NCBI RefSeq assembly: GCF_014649875.1
Contig: NZ_BMTW01000006.1
Coordinates: 226,078-290,077 of the forward strand
Direction: 5' to 3'
DNA length: 64,000 nt
Origin: Streptomyces rubiginosohelvolus
GTDB taxonomy: Bacteria > Actinomycetota > Actinomycetes > Streptomycetales > Streptomycetaceae
Positions 1 through 7,140 of this stretch are shown in pieces. Within the stretch, counting starts at the first letter, position 1, and each line of letters starts with the position of its first letter. The position numbers and the translations under genes were made by a program. The notes beneath the pieces were generated by a model. It was not told where the DNA came from and did not search any database. It saw only the letters and a list, made by a program, of their open reading frames with translations.

Positions 1-1
1 C

Positions 2-586
2 ATGGCCCGGGCCAGGCGCTTCTTCCAGATCGCCTACTTCCTGCCGCACGCGGTGCCCGGCCTGATCGCCTCACTGATCTGGCTCTACCTCTACACACCC
101 GGCCTCAGCCCCGTCACCGACGCCCTCGACGCGTTCGGCGCGAGCTGGAACTTCTTCGGCGAGGACGAGGCGATCTTCTCCGTCGTCAACATCTCCGCCT
201 GGCAGTGGACCGGGTACAACATGATCATCTTCTACGCGGGTCTCCAGGCCGTTCCCCGCGAGGTCCTGGAAGCCGCGACCGTCGACGGAGCCGGCGCCCT
301 GCGCACCGCCCTCCAGGTCAAGATCCCCATGATCCGGCCGACCGTCGTGCTGACCCTGCTGTTCACCTGCGTCGGCGCCATCCAGCTCTTCGACGCCCCC
401 AAACTCGTCCAACTCCGCGCCAACACCATGGGCGAGGACTGGTCGCCGACCATGTTCATCTACACCGTGGCCTTCAAGGGCCACGACTACGGCCTGGCCG
501 CCGCGAGCTCCCTCCTGCTCGCCCTCGTCGCCGGCCTGCTGTCCTTCGTCGTCACCAAGCTCGGCAACCGGTGGAAGGCCTCATGA
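2..586 (+). CDS. Carbohydrate ABC transporter permease, MalF-type (5' end cut by window)
   Basis: This is an inner-membrane subunit of a sugar ABC importer, with its beginning lost off the left edge. The visible 194 residues are strongly hydrophobic. They carry the cytoplasmic EAA loop of binding-protein-dependent permeases (EVLEAATVDGAG near residues 86-97), which contacts the ATPase. The ATG at position 2 is only the first codon visible; MalF-type permeases are about 300 residues, so the true start is probably upstream. Its TGA overlaps the next ATG (ATGA), showing translational coupling to the second permease. Substrate cannot be read from the permease; the downstream aldolase and isomerase suggest a sugar or amino sugar. 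Confidence 0.85.
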   Translation: MARARRFFQIAYFLPHAVPGLIASLIWLYLYTPGLSPVTDALDAFGASWNFFGEDEAIFSVVNISAWQWTGYNMIIFYAGLQAVPREVLEAATVDGAGALRTALQVKIPMIRPTVVLTLLFTCVGAIQLFDAPKLVQLRANTMGEDWSPTMFIYTVAFKGHDYGLAAASSLLLALVAGLLSFVVTKLGNRWKAS

Positions 587-1521
587 GCACCCAGACAGCC
601 CACCGCGAGGCACCGGCCGCCGTCACCCGGCGCGACAGGACCGGACGCCGCACCGCACCACGCCCGCCCGCACGCCGGAACCGCACCGGAGGCCTCACCT
701 CCCGGGTGGCGGTGAACGCCGTGCTCGCCGTCGTCGCCGTCTACACGCTGATGCCGCTGACCTGGCTCCTCATCGCCTCCACCAAGAGCTACCGGGACCT
801 GTTCGCCACCAATCCGTTCAGCCTCGGCGACTTCGCGTTCCTGTCGAACCTGAACGCCCTGCTGGAATACAACGACGGCGTCTTCGTCCGCTGGATGCTC
901 AACAGCCTCCTCTACACCGTCGTCGCCTCCCTGCTCTCCACCCTCATCTCCGTCGCCTGCGGCTACGCCTTCGACAAGTACGCCTTCCGCGGCCGGGAGA
1001 AGTGGTTCGGGGTCGTCCTCGTCGGCGTCCTCATCCCCTCGACCGTCGTCCAGCTCCCGCTGTACCTGATGGCCTCCGAACTGGGCCTCGTCAACACCTA
1101 CTGGGCCGTCCTGATCCCCAGCCTCGTCAACCCCTTCGGCGTCTACCTGGCCCGCGTCTTCTCCGAGGGGTACGTGCCGGGCGAGGTCCTCGAAGCCGCC
1201 CGCGTCGACGGAGCCGGCGAGGTGCGGACCTTCGTCAAGGTCGCCCTGCCGATGCTCGCGCCCGGCTTCGTGACCATCTTCCTGTTCTCCTTCACCGCGA
1301 GCTGGAACAACTTCTACGGCGCGCTCATGATGCTCAACGACGACCGGCTCTACCCGGTCAACCTGGGCCTGTTCATGTGGAACCAGAACGTCTACCAGCA
1401 GCCGGAGCTCTACCCGCTGGTCATCATCGGCTCCCTCGTCGCCGTCGTCCCCCTGATCGTCGCCTTCCTCTGCCTCCAGCGCTTCTGGCGCTCGGGCCTC
1501 ACCGCAGGAGCCGTCAAGTGA
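583..1521 (+). CDS. Carbohydrate ABC transporter permease, MalG-type
   Basis: Second membrane subunit of the same sugar importer, 312 residues, the usual family length. After an Arg/Pro-rich cytoplasmic N-terminus of about 40 residues come about six membrane segments. The EAA loop EVLEAARVDGAGEV lies near residues 200-213, followed by the G-x(n)-P pattern typical of MalG. The ATG at 583 overlaps the upstream stop, and its own TGA overlaps the GTG of the next gene, so three genes are translationally chained. No ATP-binding subunit is visible; as is common in Streptomyces, a shared MsiK-type ATPase elsewhere probably energises it (inference). Confidence 0.88.
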   Translation: MSTQTAHREAPAAVTRRDRTGRRTAPRPPARRNRTGGLTSRVAVNAVLAVVAVYTLMPLTWLLIASTKSYRDLFATNPFSLGDFAFLSNLNALLEYNDGVFVRWMLNSLLYTVVASLLSTLISVACGYAFDKYAFRGREKWFGVVLVGVLIPSTVVQLPLYLMASELGLVNTYWAVLIPSLVNPFGVYLARVFSEGYVPGEVLEAARVDGAGEVRTFVKVALPMLAPGFVTIFLFSFTASWNNFYGALMMLNDDRLYPVNLGLFMWNQNVYQQPELYPLVIIGSLVAVVPLIVAFLCLQRFWRSGLTAGAVK

Positions 1522-2555
1522 GCCACCCCGCCACGCCCCGGGTGACCCGCCCCCGCACCGTCCTGGCGATGAGCGGCGAGACCCGGGCCGCGATCCTCGC
1601 CCCCGAAGCCCTGGACCGGCTCGCCCGCGTCGCCGACCTCGACCCCCGCCTCCTCGTCACCGACTTCGGCGCCGACGACCCCGCCCAGCGCACCGGACTC
1701 CACGAGGCCGAGGTCCTGTTCACCGGTTGGGGCTGCCCCCCGCTGGACCCGGCGGCCCTGAGCGCCATGCCCCGGCTGCGCGCCGTCGTCCACGCCGCAG
1801 GTTCCGTCAAGCACCACATCACCCAGGACGTCTGGGACCGGGGCATCGCGGTGAGCACCGCCGCGACGGCCAACGCCTTCCCGGTCGCCGAGTACACGGT
1901 CGCCGCGATCCTCTTCGCCAACAAGCACATCCTGGAGAGCGCCCGCGTCTACCGCGAAGCGCGCTCCCGGGTGAACCTCCTCGAACGGTTCCCCGGCGTC
2001 GGCAACTACCGCCGCACCGTCGGCATCGTGGGCGCCTCCCGCATCGGCCGCCGTGTCGTCGAACTGCTGCGCCCCTACGACCTGCGCGTCCTGGTCCACG
2101 ACCCGTACCTCGACGAGGCGGACGCCCGGACCCTCGGTGTGGAGCGCACCGACCTCGACACCCTGGCGGCCGAGAGCGACGTCGTCACCATCCACGCCCC
2201 CGAACTCCCCGGCACCTACCACCTGTTCGACGCCCCGCGCCTCGCGCTGATGCGGGACGGGGCGACCCTCGTCAACACCGCCCGCGGCTCCCTGGTGGAC
2301 ACCGAAGCGCTGGTGAAGGAAGCGGCCACCGGACGTCTGAACGCCGTCCTCGACCACACGGAACCGGAAGTCCTGCCCGCCGACTCGCCGCTCTACGACC
2401 TGCCGAACGTCCTGCTCACCCCGCACATCGCCGGCTCCCAGGGCGGCGAACTCCACCGGCTCGCCGACGCCGCCGTCGACGAACTCGAACGGTACGCGCA
2501 CGGCCTGCCGTTCGCCCACGCGGTGGACCCCCGCACCCTGCACCAGCAGGCCTGA
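1518..2555 (+). CDS. D-2-hydroxyacid dehydrogenase family protein
   Basis: NAD(P)-dependent oxidoreductase of the phosphoglycerate/hydroxypyruvate dehydrogenase family, 345 residues. The Rossmann motif GIVGASRIGRRV sits near residue 168. The catalytic triad of the family is in place: Arg in NTARGSLVDTEAL (about 256), Glu in DHTEPEVLP (about 281) and His in LTPHIAGS (about 302). The start is taken as GTG 1518, overlapping the permease stop by a GTGA junction; an internal ATG lies 17 codons later. Its place in a sugar-import operon suggests it oxidises or reduces a sugar-acid intermediate. The exact substrate is unknown. Confidence 0.85.
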   Translation: MSHPATPRVTRPRTVLAMSGETRAAILAPEALDRLARVADLDPRLLVTDFGADDPAQRTGLHEAEVLFTGWGCPPLDPAALSAMPRLRAVVHAAGSVKHHITQDVWDRGIAVSTAATANAFPVAEYTVAAILFANKHILESARVYREARSRVNLLERFPGVGNYRRTVGIVGASRIGRRVVELLRPYDLRVLVHDPYLDEADARTLGVERTDLDTLAAESDVVTIHAPELPGTYHLFDAPRLALMRDGATLVNTARGSLVDTEALVKEAATGRLNAVLDHTEPEVLPADSPLYDLPNVLLTPHIAGSQGGELHRLADAAVDELERYAHGLPFAHAVDPRTLHQQA

Positions 2556-2599
2556 ACCCGTCCCCGTACCCACCCCCGTACCTCTCCGGGAGACCCGCC

Positions 2600-4087
2600 A
2601 TGTCCCGTGCCCGCCGCGTGCTCGTCGTCGGCATCGACGGAGTGCGCCTCGACACCCTGCACCGGGTGCCCACCCCGTACCTCGACGCGGTCGCCGACGC
2701 CGGGTTCCTGGCCCCGGTGACCGTGGGGGAGGACACCCCCACCATGTCGGGCCCGTGCTGGGCCACCGTCGTCACCGGCGTCCGCGTCACCAAGCACGCC
2801 GTGTGGAGCAACGACTTCAGCGGCCACCGCCTCGGCGTCTTCCCGGACTTCGCCACCCGCCTGGCCCGCCAGGACGGCCGCCGCACCTATGTCGCGGCCG
2901 CCTGGGAACCTCTGGTCACCGTCGCCGACGGCGGTCCGATGCTCCGCCGCCCCACCCGGCTCACCCACCACGCACCGGCCGCCGACACCCCGGCCGCCTG
3001 GGAGGAGGCCGACGCCTCGACCGTGCGCGACGCGGTGGCCGTCCTCACCCATGAGGATCCCGAGGCGTCCTTCGTCTACCTCGGCGCCCCCGACGAGACC
3101 GCCCACCACCTCGGCTGCGGCGACGCGTACGAGTCATCGGTCCAGGCCGCCGACCGCCGCCTGGGCGACCTCCTCGCCGCCCTGGGCGCCCGGCCCGGTT
3201 ACGGGAACGAGGCATGGACCGTCCTCGTCGTCACCGACCACGGGCACCGGGACGAGGGCGGCCACGGCGGCGGCAGCCCGGCCGAACGCACCGCCTGGCT
3301 CGCCTGCGCGGGGCCGGACATCACCGCCGGGGCCCGCCCCGCCCGCCCGGTCCGGCATGAGGACGTCGCCGCCCAGGTGTACGCGGCCCTGGACCGTACG
3401 CCCGACTCGCACTGGACGCTCGACGGCCGCGAGGTGCCCACCGTGCCGCGCGGTGTCCTTTTCGACATGGACGGCACCCTCGTCGACACCGAGCCCCTCT
3501 GGCTGGAGGCGGCCCGTGCCGTCGCGGCCGCCCACGGCCACCACCTCACCGAGGAGGAGGGCGCCTCGGTCCTCGGCCGCACCTGCGCCGACACCGCCGT
3601 CGGCCTCGCAGAGCTGTGCCCGGAGCCCACCACCGTCGCCGGGCTGGAGACCGAACTGGAGGACACGTTCCTCGCCGCCGTCGAAACGGGCGTGGAACTG
3701 CGGCCCGGAGCGCGCGCCCTGCTGGACCGGCTGGAGAGGGAGGGCCTGCCCGCGGCTCTGGTGTCGGCCTCGCCGCGCCGCGTGGTGGACACGGTCCTGC
3801 GTACGGTGGGCGGCGAGGCGTTCCGTACGACGGTGGCGGACGGCGAGAGCGACCGCTCCAAGCCCTTCCCGGACCCCTACCTGAAGGCGGCCGCGCGGCT
3901 GGGGCTTCCGCCCGAGGCCTGCCTGGCGGTCGAGGACAGCCCCACCGGGGTGGCCGCGGCGGAGGCGGCGGGCTGCAGGGTGCTGGCCGTGCCCTCGGCG
4001 GCGCCGATCGCGCCGGCCCCGGGGCGGCGGGTACGGACTGACCTCACGGCCCTGCTACGGGAATGGGGGCCGGAGGAGCCGGGGTGA
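2600..4087 (+). CDS. Fused alkaline-phosphatase-superfamily phosphodiesterase and HAD phosphatase
   Basis: A 495-residue two-enzyme fusion. Residues 1 to about 280 form a nucleotide pyrophosphatase/phosphodiesterase-like fold. GIDGVRLDTL supplies metal ligands, the Thr in the TPTMSGPCWATVVTG segment (about 46-60) is the likely nucleophile, and DETAHHLG and VVTDHGH supply further metal ligands. Residues from about 288 form a HAD-IA hydrolase: DMDGTLVDTEP (nucleophile Asp), VSASPR (motif II), KPFPDPYLKAA (motif III Lys) and VEDSPTGVAAA (motif IV). The two reading frames are joined without a stop. A clear gap of 44 nt separates it from the dehydrogenase, so it probably belongs to the same operon. 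Likely role is release and removal of phosphate from a sugar-phosphate or nucleotide-linked substrate (inference). Confidence 0.82.
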   Translation: MSRARRVLVVGIDGVRLDTLHRVPTPYLDAVADAGFLAPVTVGEDTPTMSGPCWATVVTGVRVTKHAVWSNDFSGHRLGVFPDFATRLARQDGRRTYVAAAWEPLVTVADGGPMLRRPTRLTHHAPAADTPAAWEEADASTVRDAVAVLTHEDPEASFVYLGAPDETAHHLGCGDAYESSVQAADRRLGDLLAALGARPGYGNEAWTVLVVTDHGHRDEGGHGGGSPAERTAWLACAGPDITAGARPARPVRHEDVAAQVYAALDRTPDSHWTLDGREVPTVPRGVLFDMDGTLVDTEPLWLEAARAVAAAHGHHLTEEEGASVLGRTCADTAVGLAELCPEPTTVAGLETELEDTFLAAVETGVELRPGARALLDRLEREGLPAALVSASPRRVVDTVLRTVGGEAFRTTVADGESDRSKPFPDPYLKAAARLGLPPEACLAVEDSPTGVAAAEAAGCRVLAVPSAAPIAPAPGRRVRTDLTALLREWGPEEPG

Positions 4088-4093
4088 CGTGAA

Positions 4094-4138
4094 GACGCCG
4101 GTGGCCGACGGGCGCGCTGCCCGCCGGCCACCGGCGTC
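4094..4138. terminator. Bidirectional terminator hairpin
   Basis: Perfect 14-bp inverted repeat (GACGCCGGTGGCCG at 4094-4107, complement at 4125-4138) with a 17-nt loop, lying between two convergent genes. No U-tract follows, as is usual in Streptomyces. Confidence 0.8.
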
Positions 4139-4145
4139 CTGGTCC

Positions 4146-5015
4146 TTACGCGGCGTGCGCCCGCCCCGGGGCGAGCACCGCCATCAACCGGGTCACCGTC
4201 CGGGCCATCGCGTCCCGGCCGTCCGCGAGATACCGGCGCGGGTCCACGCCCCGGTCGTCCTGGGCCAGCCGTTCCCGTATCGCCCCGGTCATCGCGATGT
4301 TCAGCGCGGTCCCGATGTTCACCTTGCGGATCCCACCCGCCACGGCGCGGGCCAGCTCCTCGTCGGAGGCCCCGGACGAACCGTGCAGCACCAGCGGAAC
4401 CGGCACCGCCGCACGCAGCCCGCCCAGCAGCTCGTGGTCGATGACGGCGTCCCGCGAGGTCATGGCGTGCGAGGTGCCGACCGCCACGGCCAGCGCGTCG
4501 ACCCCGGTGGCCGCGACGAACGACCGCGCCTCCTCGGGGTCCGTACGCGCCCCGGGCGCATGGGCGTTCAGCGGCGGCTCCCCGTTCTTGCCGCCGACCT
4601 GCCCGAGCTCGGCCTCCAGCCACAGGCCCCGCTCGTGCGCCCAGACGACGGCGGCGCGCGTGGCCGCGAGATTCTCCGTGTACGGCAGCCGTGCGGCGTC
4701 GAACATCGCCGAACTGAAACCGCAGTCGGCCGCCCGGTGCAGTAGCTCCGTCGACTGCACATGGTCGAGGTGCAGGGAGACGGGGACGGCCGCCTGGTCC
4801 GCCACCTCCGCCGCGGCGCGCGCGATCGGCCGCGGCCGGCCCCGGTGATAGGCGACCGCGTTCTCACTGATCTGCAGGATCACCGGCGACCCCGCCGCCT
4901 CCGCGCCCTCGGCGATGGCTTCCGCGTGTTCCAGGGTGATGACGTTGAAGGCGGCGACCGCACGGTGCTGTGCGGCGGCCTCGGCGATCAGATCGCCGGT
5001 GGCGGCGAGGGGCAT
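4146..5015 (-). CDS. Class II fructose/tagatose-bisphosphate aldolase family (GatY/KbaY-like)
   Basis: Zinc-dependent ketose-bisphosphate aldolase family, 289 residues. Seen motifs are AFNVITLEHAEA near the N-terminus, SLHLDHVQS (catalytic Asp and zinc His), EAELGQVGGKNGE (Glu region), VAVGTSHAM and LVLHGSSGASDEEL (zinc His), then VNIGTALNIA (phosphate site). The order matches tagatose-1,6-bisphosphate aldolases. ATG 5015 has GGAG six bases upstream. It lies 85 nt downstream of a SIS-domain isomerase on the same strand. The pair resembles the aga/gat amino-sugar or galactitol pathways, with the isomerase/deaminase making the ketose phosphate and the aldolase cleaving it. The neighbouring sugar transporter is convergent. 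Confidence 0.87.
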   Translation of the reverse strand: MPLAATGDLIAEAAAQHRAVAAFNVITLEHAEAIAEGAEAAGSPVILQISENAVAYHRGRPRPIARAAAEVADQAAVPVSLHLDHVQSTELLHRAADCGFSSAMFDAARLPYTENLAATRAAVVWAHERGLWLEAELGQVGGKNGEPPLNAHAPGARTDPEEARSFVAATGVDALAVAVGTSHAMTSRDAVIDHELLGGLRAAVPVPLVLHGSSGASDEELARAVAGGIRKVNIGTALNIAMTGAIRERLAQDDRGVDPRRYLADGRDAMARTVTRLMAVLAPGRAHAA

Positions 5016-5100
5016 GGTGACTCCGGGATGAGGCTGAGGGACTGAGGACCGATCGGCGGGGAAGGGGCGGGGCCCGATGGGTCAGGCCGTGCCGCTGCCG

Positions 5101-5988
5101 TCAGGCCGTGGTGCTGAGGATGACCGAGCGGGTGAGGTGGCGCGGCCGGTCCGGGTCCAGGCCCCGCGCGTTCGCGATGGCCAGCGCCAGTCGCTGCACC
5201 CGGACCAGCTCCGCCAGCGGGTCGAGGCCCCCGGCCACCCAGCGGGCGCCGGTCGCGTGCACCTCGTCCATCAGCCCCGACGGGGCCTCACCGAGCATCC
5301 AGGTCGCAGTGGAGCGGGTGGAGATGCTGATCGGGCCGTGCCGGTACTCCATCGCCGGGTACGCCTCGGTCCAGGCGAGCGCCGCCTCGCGCATCTTCAG
5401 CGCCGCCTCGTTGGCGAGCCCTACGCTCCACCCCTGCCCGAGGAAGGTGAACTGGCTGCACTCCACCAGACCGGCGGGCAGCGGCTCGGCCAGCGCGACC
5501 TGGGCGTCCTCGACGACCGCGTCGCTGTGCAGACCCAGATGGGCGCGGAGCAGGGTCAGCGCCGAGGTCGCGAAGCGGGTCTGCACGACGGACTTCTCGT
5601 CGGCGAACTCGAGCACGATCGTGTCGTCGGCCATGGCGGCCATCGGGGTGTCGGGGTCGCCGATGACCACCGTGCGGCGGGTCGTATTACCGATCCGGCC
5701 GAGGAGCCCGAGCACCTCCGTCGTGGTGCCGGAGCGGCTCAGGGCCACGACCCGGTCGTAGGGGCGCCCGGCCGGGAACTCGGACGCGGCGAAGGCGTCG
5801 GTCTCACCCTGGCCGCTGCCCTCCCGGAGGGCAGCGTAGGCCTGGGCCATGAAGTACGAGGTCCCGCAGCCGACCACGGCGATGCGCTCGCCCGCCGCCG
5901 GAAGCCGGTGGGCCAGCCCGTCCGCCATACCGGCGGCCACCTGCCAGCAGTCGGGCTGGCTGGCCAGCTCCTGAGCCACGTGCGTCAT
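5101..5988 (-). CDS. SIS-domain sugar isomerase/deaminase (AgaS/GlmS-isomerase-like)
   Basis: Phosphosugar-binding protein of 295 residues with two SIS domains. The first contains AVVGCGTSYFMAQ (about 37-49) and VALSRSGTTTEV (Ser/Thr phosphate loop). The second contains TFLGQGWSVGLANEAALK and EYRHGPIS, the Glu/His region used in GlmS-type isomerases. The glutaminase domain of GlmS is absent, so it acts on free sugar phosphates: AgaS-type deamination or aldose-ketose isomerisation. ATG 5988 has GGGAG six bases upstream. A LacI-type operator sits about 46 nt upstream of the start, so it and the following aldolase gene are probably substrate-induced. Confidence 0.85.
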   Translation of the reverse strand: MTHVAQELASQPDCWQVAAGMADGLAHRLPAAGERIAVVGCGTSYFMAQAYAALREGSGQGETDAFAASEFPAGRPYDRVVALSRSGTTTEVLGLLGRIGNTTRRTVVIGDPDTPMAAMADDTIVLEFADEKSVVQTRFATSALTLLRAHLGLHSDAVVEDAQVALAEPLPAGLVECSQFTFLGQGWSVGLANEAALKMREAALAWTEAYPAMEYRHGPISISTRSTATWMLGEAPSGLMDEVHATGARWVAGGLDPLAELVRVQRLALAIANARGLDPDRPRHLTRSVILSTTA

Positions 5989-6033
5989 CTGTGCTCCCTG
6001 TTCGCGGCGATCGATGCTCGAAGCTGCATATTA

Positions 6034-6047
6034 GGCAAGCGTTTCGA
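6034..6047. promoter_or_regulatory. LacI-type operator candidate upstream of the SIS-isomerase gene
   Basis: GGCAAGCGTTTCGA matches the LacI/CcpA-type consensus TGNAANCGNTTNCA at 12 of 14 positions, with the central CG in place. It lies 46 nt upstream of the SIS-isomerase ATG, where a repressor would cover the promoter. The rest of 5989-6261 holds the divergent promoters and nothing else recognisable. Confidence 0.5.
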
Positions 6048-6261
6048 GCAATATCAAGCAGAAGGGGCGTCAGGTTCGTACGTCAGGCGCGGCGCCCCGC
6101 CCCCGCCTACGGGACCCCGACCGGGATCGGTCGCCGCCGGGGTGCCACAGTCGAGGGTGGGGTGTGCGCCACTTCGCGGTCGCGCATTCCGCCGCGGCCG
6201 ATGGGTAGAGTGAATGCGTTTCGCGATATCTGCGGAAGGGCCGAGCTAGGGGGAACGATTT

Positions 6262-7026
6262 ATGGGTTCGCTGACGGGAAAGGTCGCGTTGGTCACGGGT
6301 GCCAGCCGCGGCATCGGTCGGGCGATTGCCCGGCGACTTGCGCGCGACGGGGCCCTGGTCGCCGTTCACTACGGCGTGCGGGGAGATGTGGCGCAGGAAG
6401 TGGTCGAGGAGATCGCGAATACGGGCGGACAGGCTTTCGCGGTGGGTTCCCTGCTGGGGGTTCCGGGAGACGTCGAAGTCCTGTACGAGGCGTTCGGCGC
6501 CGGAATGGCTGACCGGGGAGAAGATCCGGTGCTGGATATTCTGGTCAACAATGCCGGTGTGAGCGGATCGGGGCGCATAAGTGACGCCTCGCCAGAGGTT
6601 TTCGACCGCCTGTTCGCGGTGAACGTGAAAGCGCCGCTCTTCCTCATCCAGCAGGGTTTGACCCTGATGCGGGACCGAGGCCGGATCATCAATATTTCGT
6701 CGGCCGCCGCCCACCGGTCTTTTCCCGAGTCCGTCACCTACGCCATGACCAAGGGGGCGCTGGAGACGCTGACGCTTGCGGTGGCAAAGGAAGTTGCGGA
6801 GCGCGACATCACGGCGAACACCGTGGTGCCCGGTTTCGTGGAGACCGACATGAACGCCCGGCGACGCGAGACGCCCGAGGCCGCAGCGGTGCTGGCCGCG
6901 CACTCCGTGTTCGGCCGCATGGGCCAGCCGGCCGACATCGCCGACGTCGTGGCCTTCCTCGCCTCGGAGGACTCCCGCTGGGTCACGGGCCAGAGCATCG
7001 ACGCCACGGGCGGCATCGGGCTCTGA
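6262..7026 (+). CDS. SDR family NAD(P)-dependent oxidoreductase (FabG-like)
   Basis: Classical short-chain dehydrogenase, 254 residues. The cofactor motif TGASRGIG is near residue 13, NNAGVSGSG follows, the catalytic Ser is in NISSAAAHRS, and YAMTKG supplies Tyr and Lys. The C-terminus has the usual NTVVPGFVETDM and TGQSIDATGG. The start is clear: AGGGGGAA precedes ATG 6262. An insertion between strands (LLGVPGDVEVLYEAFGAGMA) suggests the subgroup found beside polyketide and secondary pathways. The first half uses more A/T-ending codons than the neighbours, hinting at a different origin. No operon partner; it runs into a pair of terminators. Confidence 0.88.
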   Translation: MGSLTGKVALVTGASRGIGRAIARRLARDGALVAVHYGVRGDVAQEVVEEIANTGGQAFAVGSLLGVPGDVEVLYEAFGAGMADRGEDPVLDILVNNAGVSGSGRISDASPEVFDRLFAVNVKAPLFLIQQGLTLMRDRGRIINISSAAAHRSFPESVTYAMTKGALETLTLAVAKEVAERDITANTVVPGFVETDMNARRRETPEAAAVLAAHSVFGRMGQPADIADVVAFLASEDSRWVTGQSIDATGGIGL

Positions 7027-7044
7027 GGGGCGGACGGGCCGGTG

Positions 7045-7127
7045 CCGGGCTCGGAGGGGCCGACGGTACGGCTCCGAGCCCGGGCGGCGGACGGGCCTGT
7101 GCCGGGACGGTTGCGACCGCCCCGGCA
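7045..7127. terminator. Tandem bidirectional terminator hairpins
   Basis: Two consecutive inverted repeats between convergent genes. The first is CCGGGCTCGGAG (7045-7056) with its complement at 7072-7083. The second is TGCCGGGACGGT (7100-7111), pairing with 7116-7127 across a 4-nt loop with one mismatch. Confidence 0.78.
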
Positions 7128-7140
7128 CCGCGCACCACCC

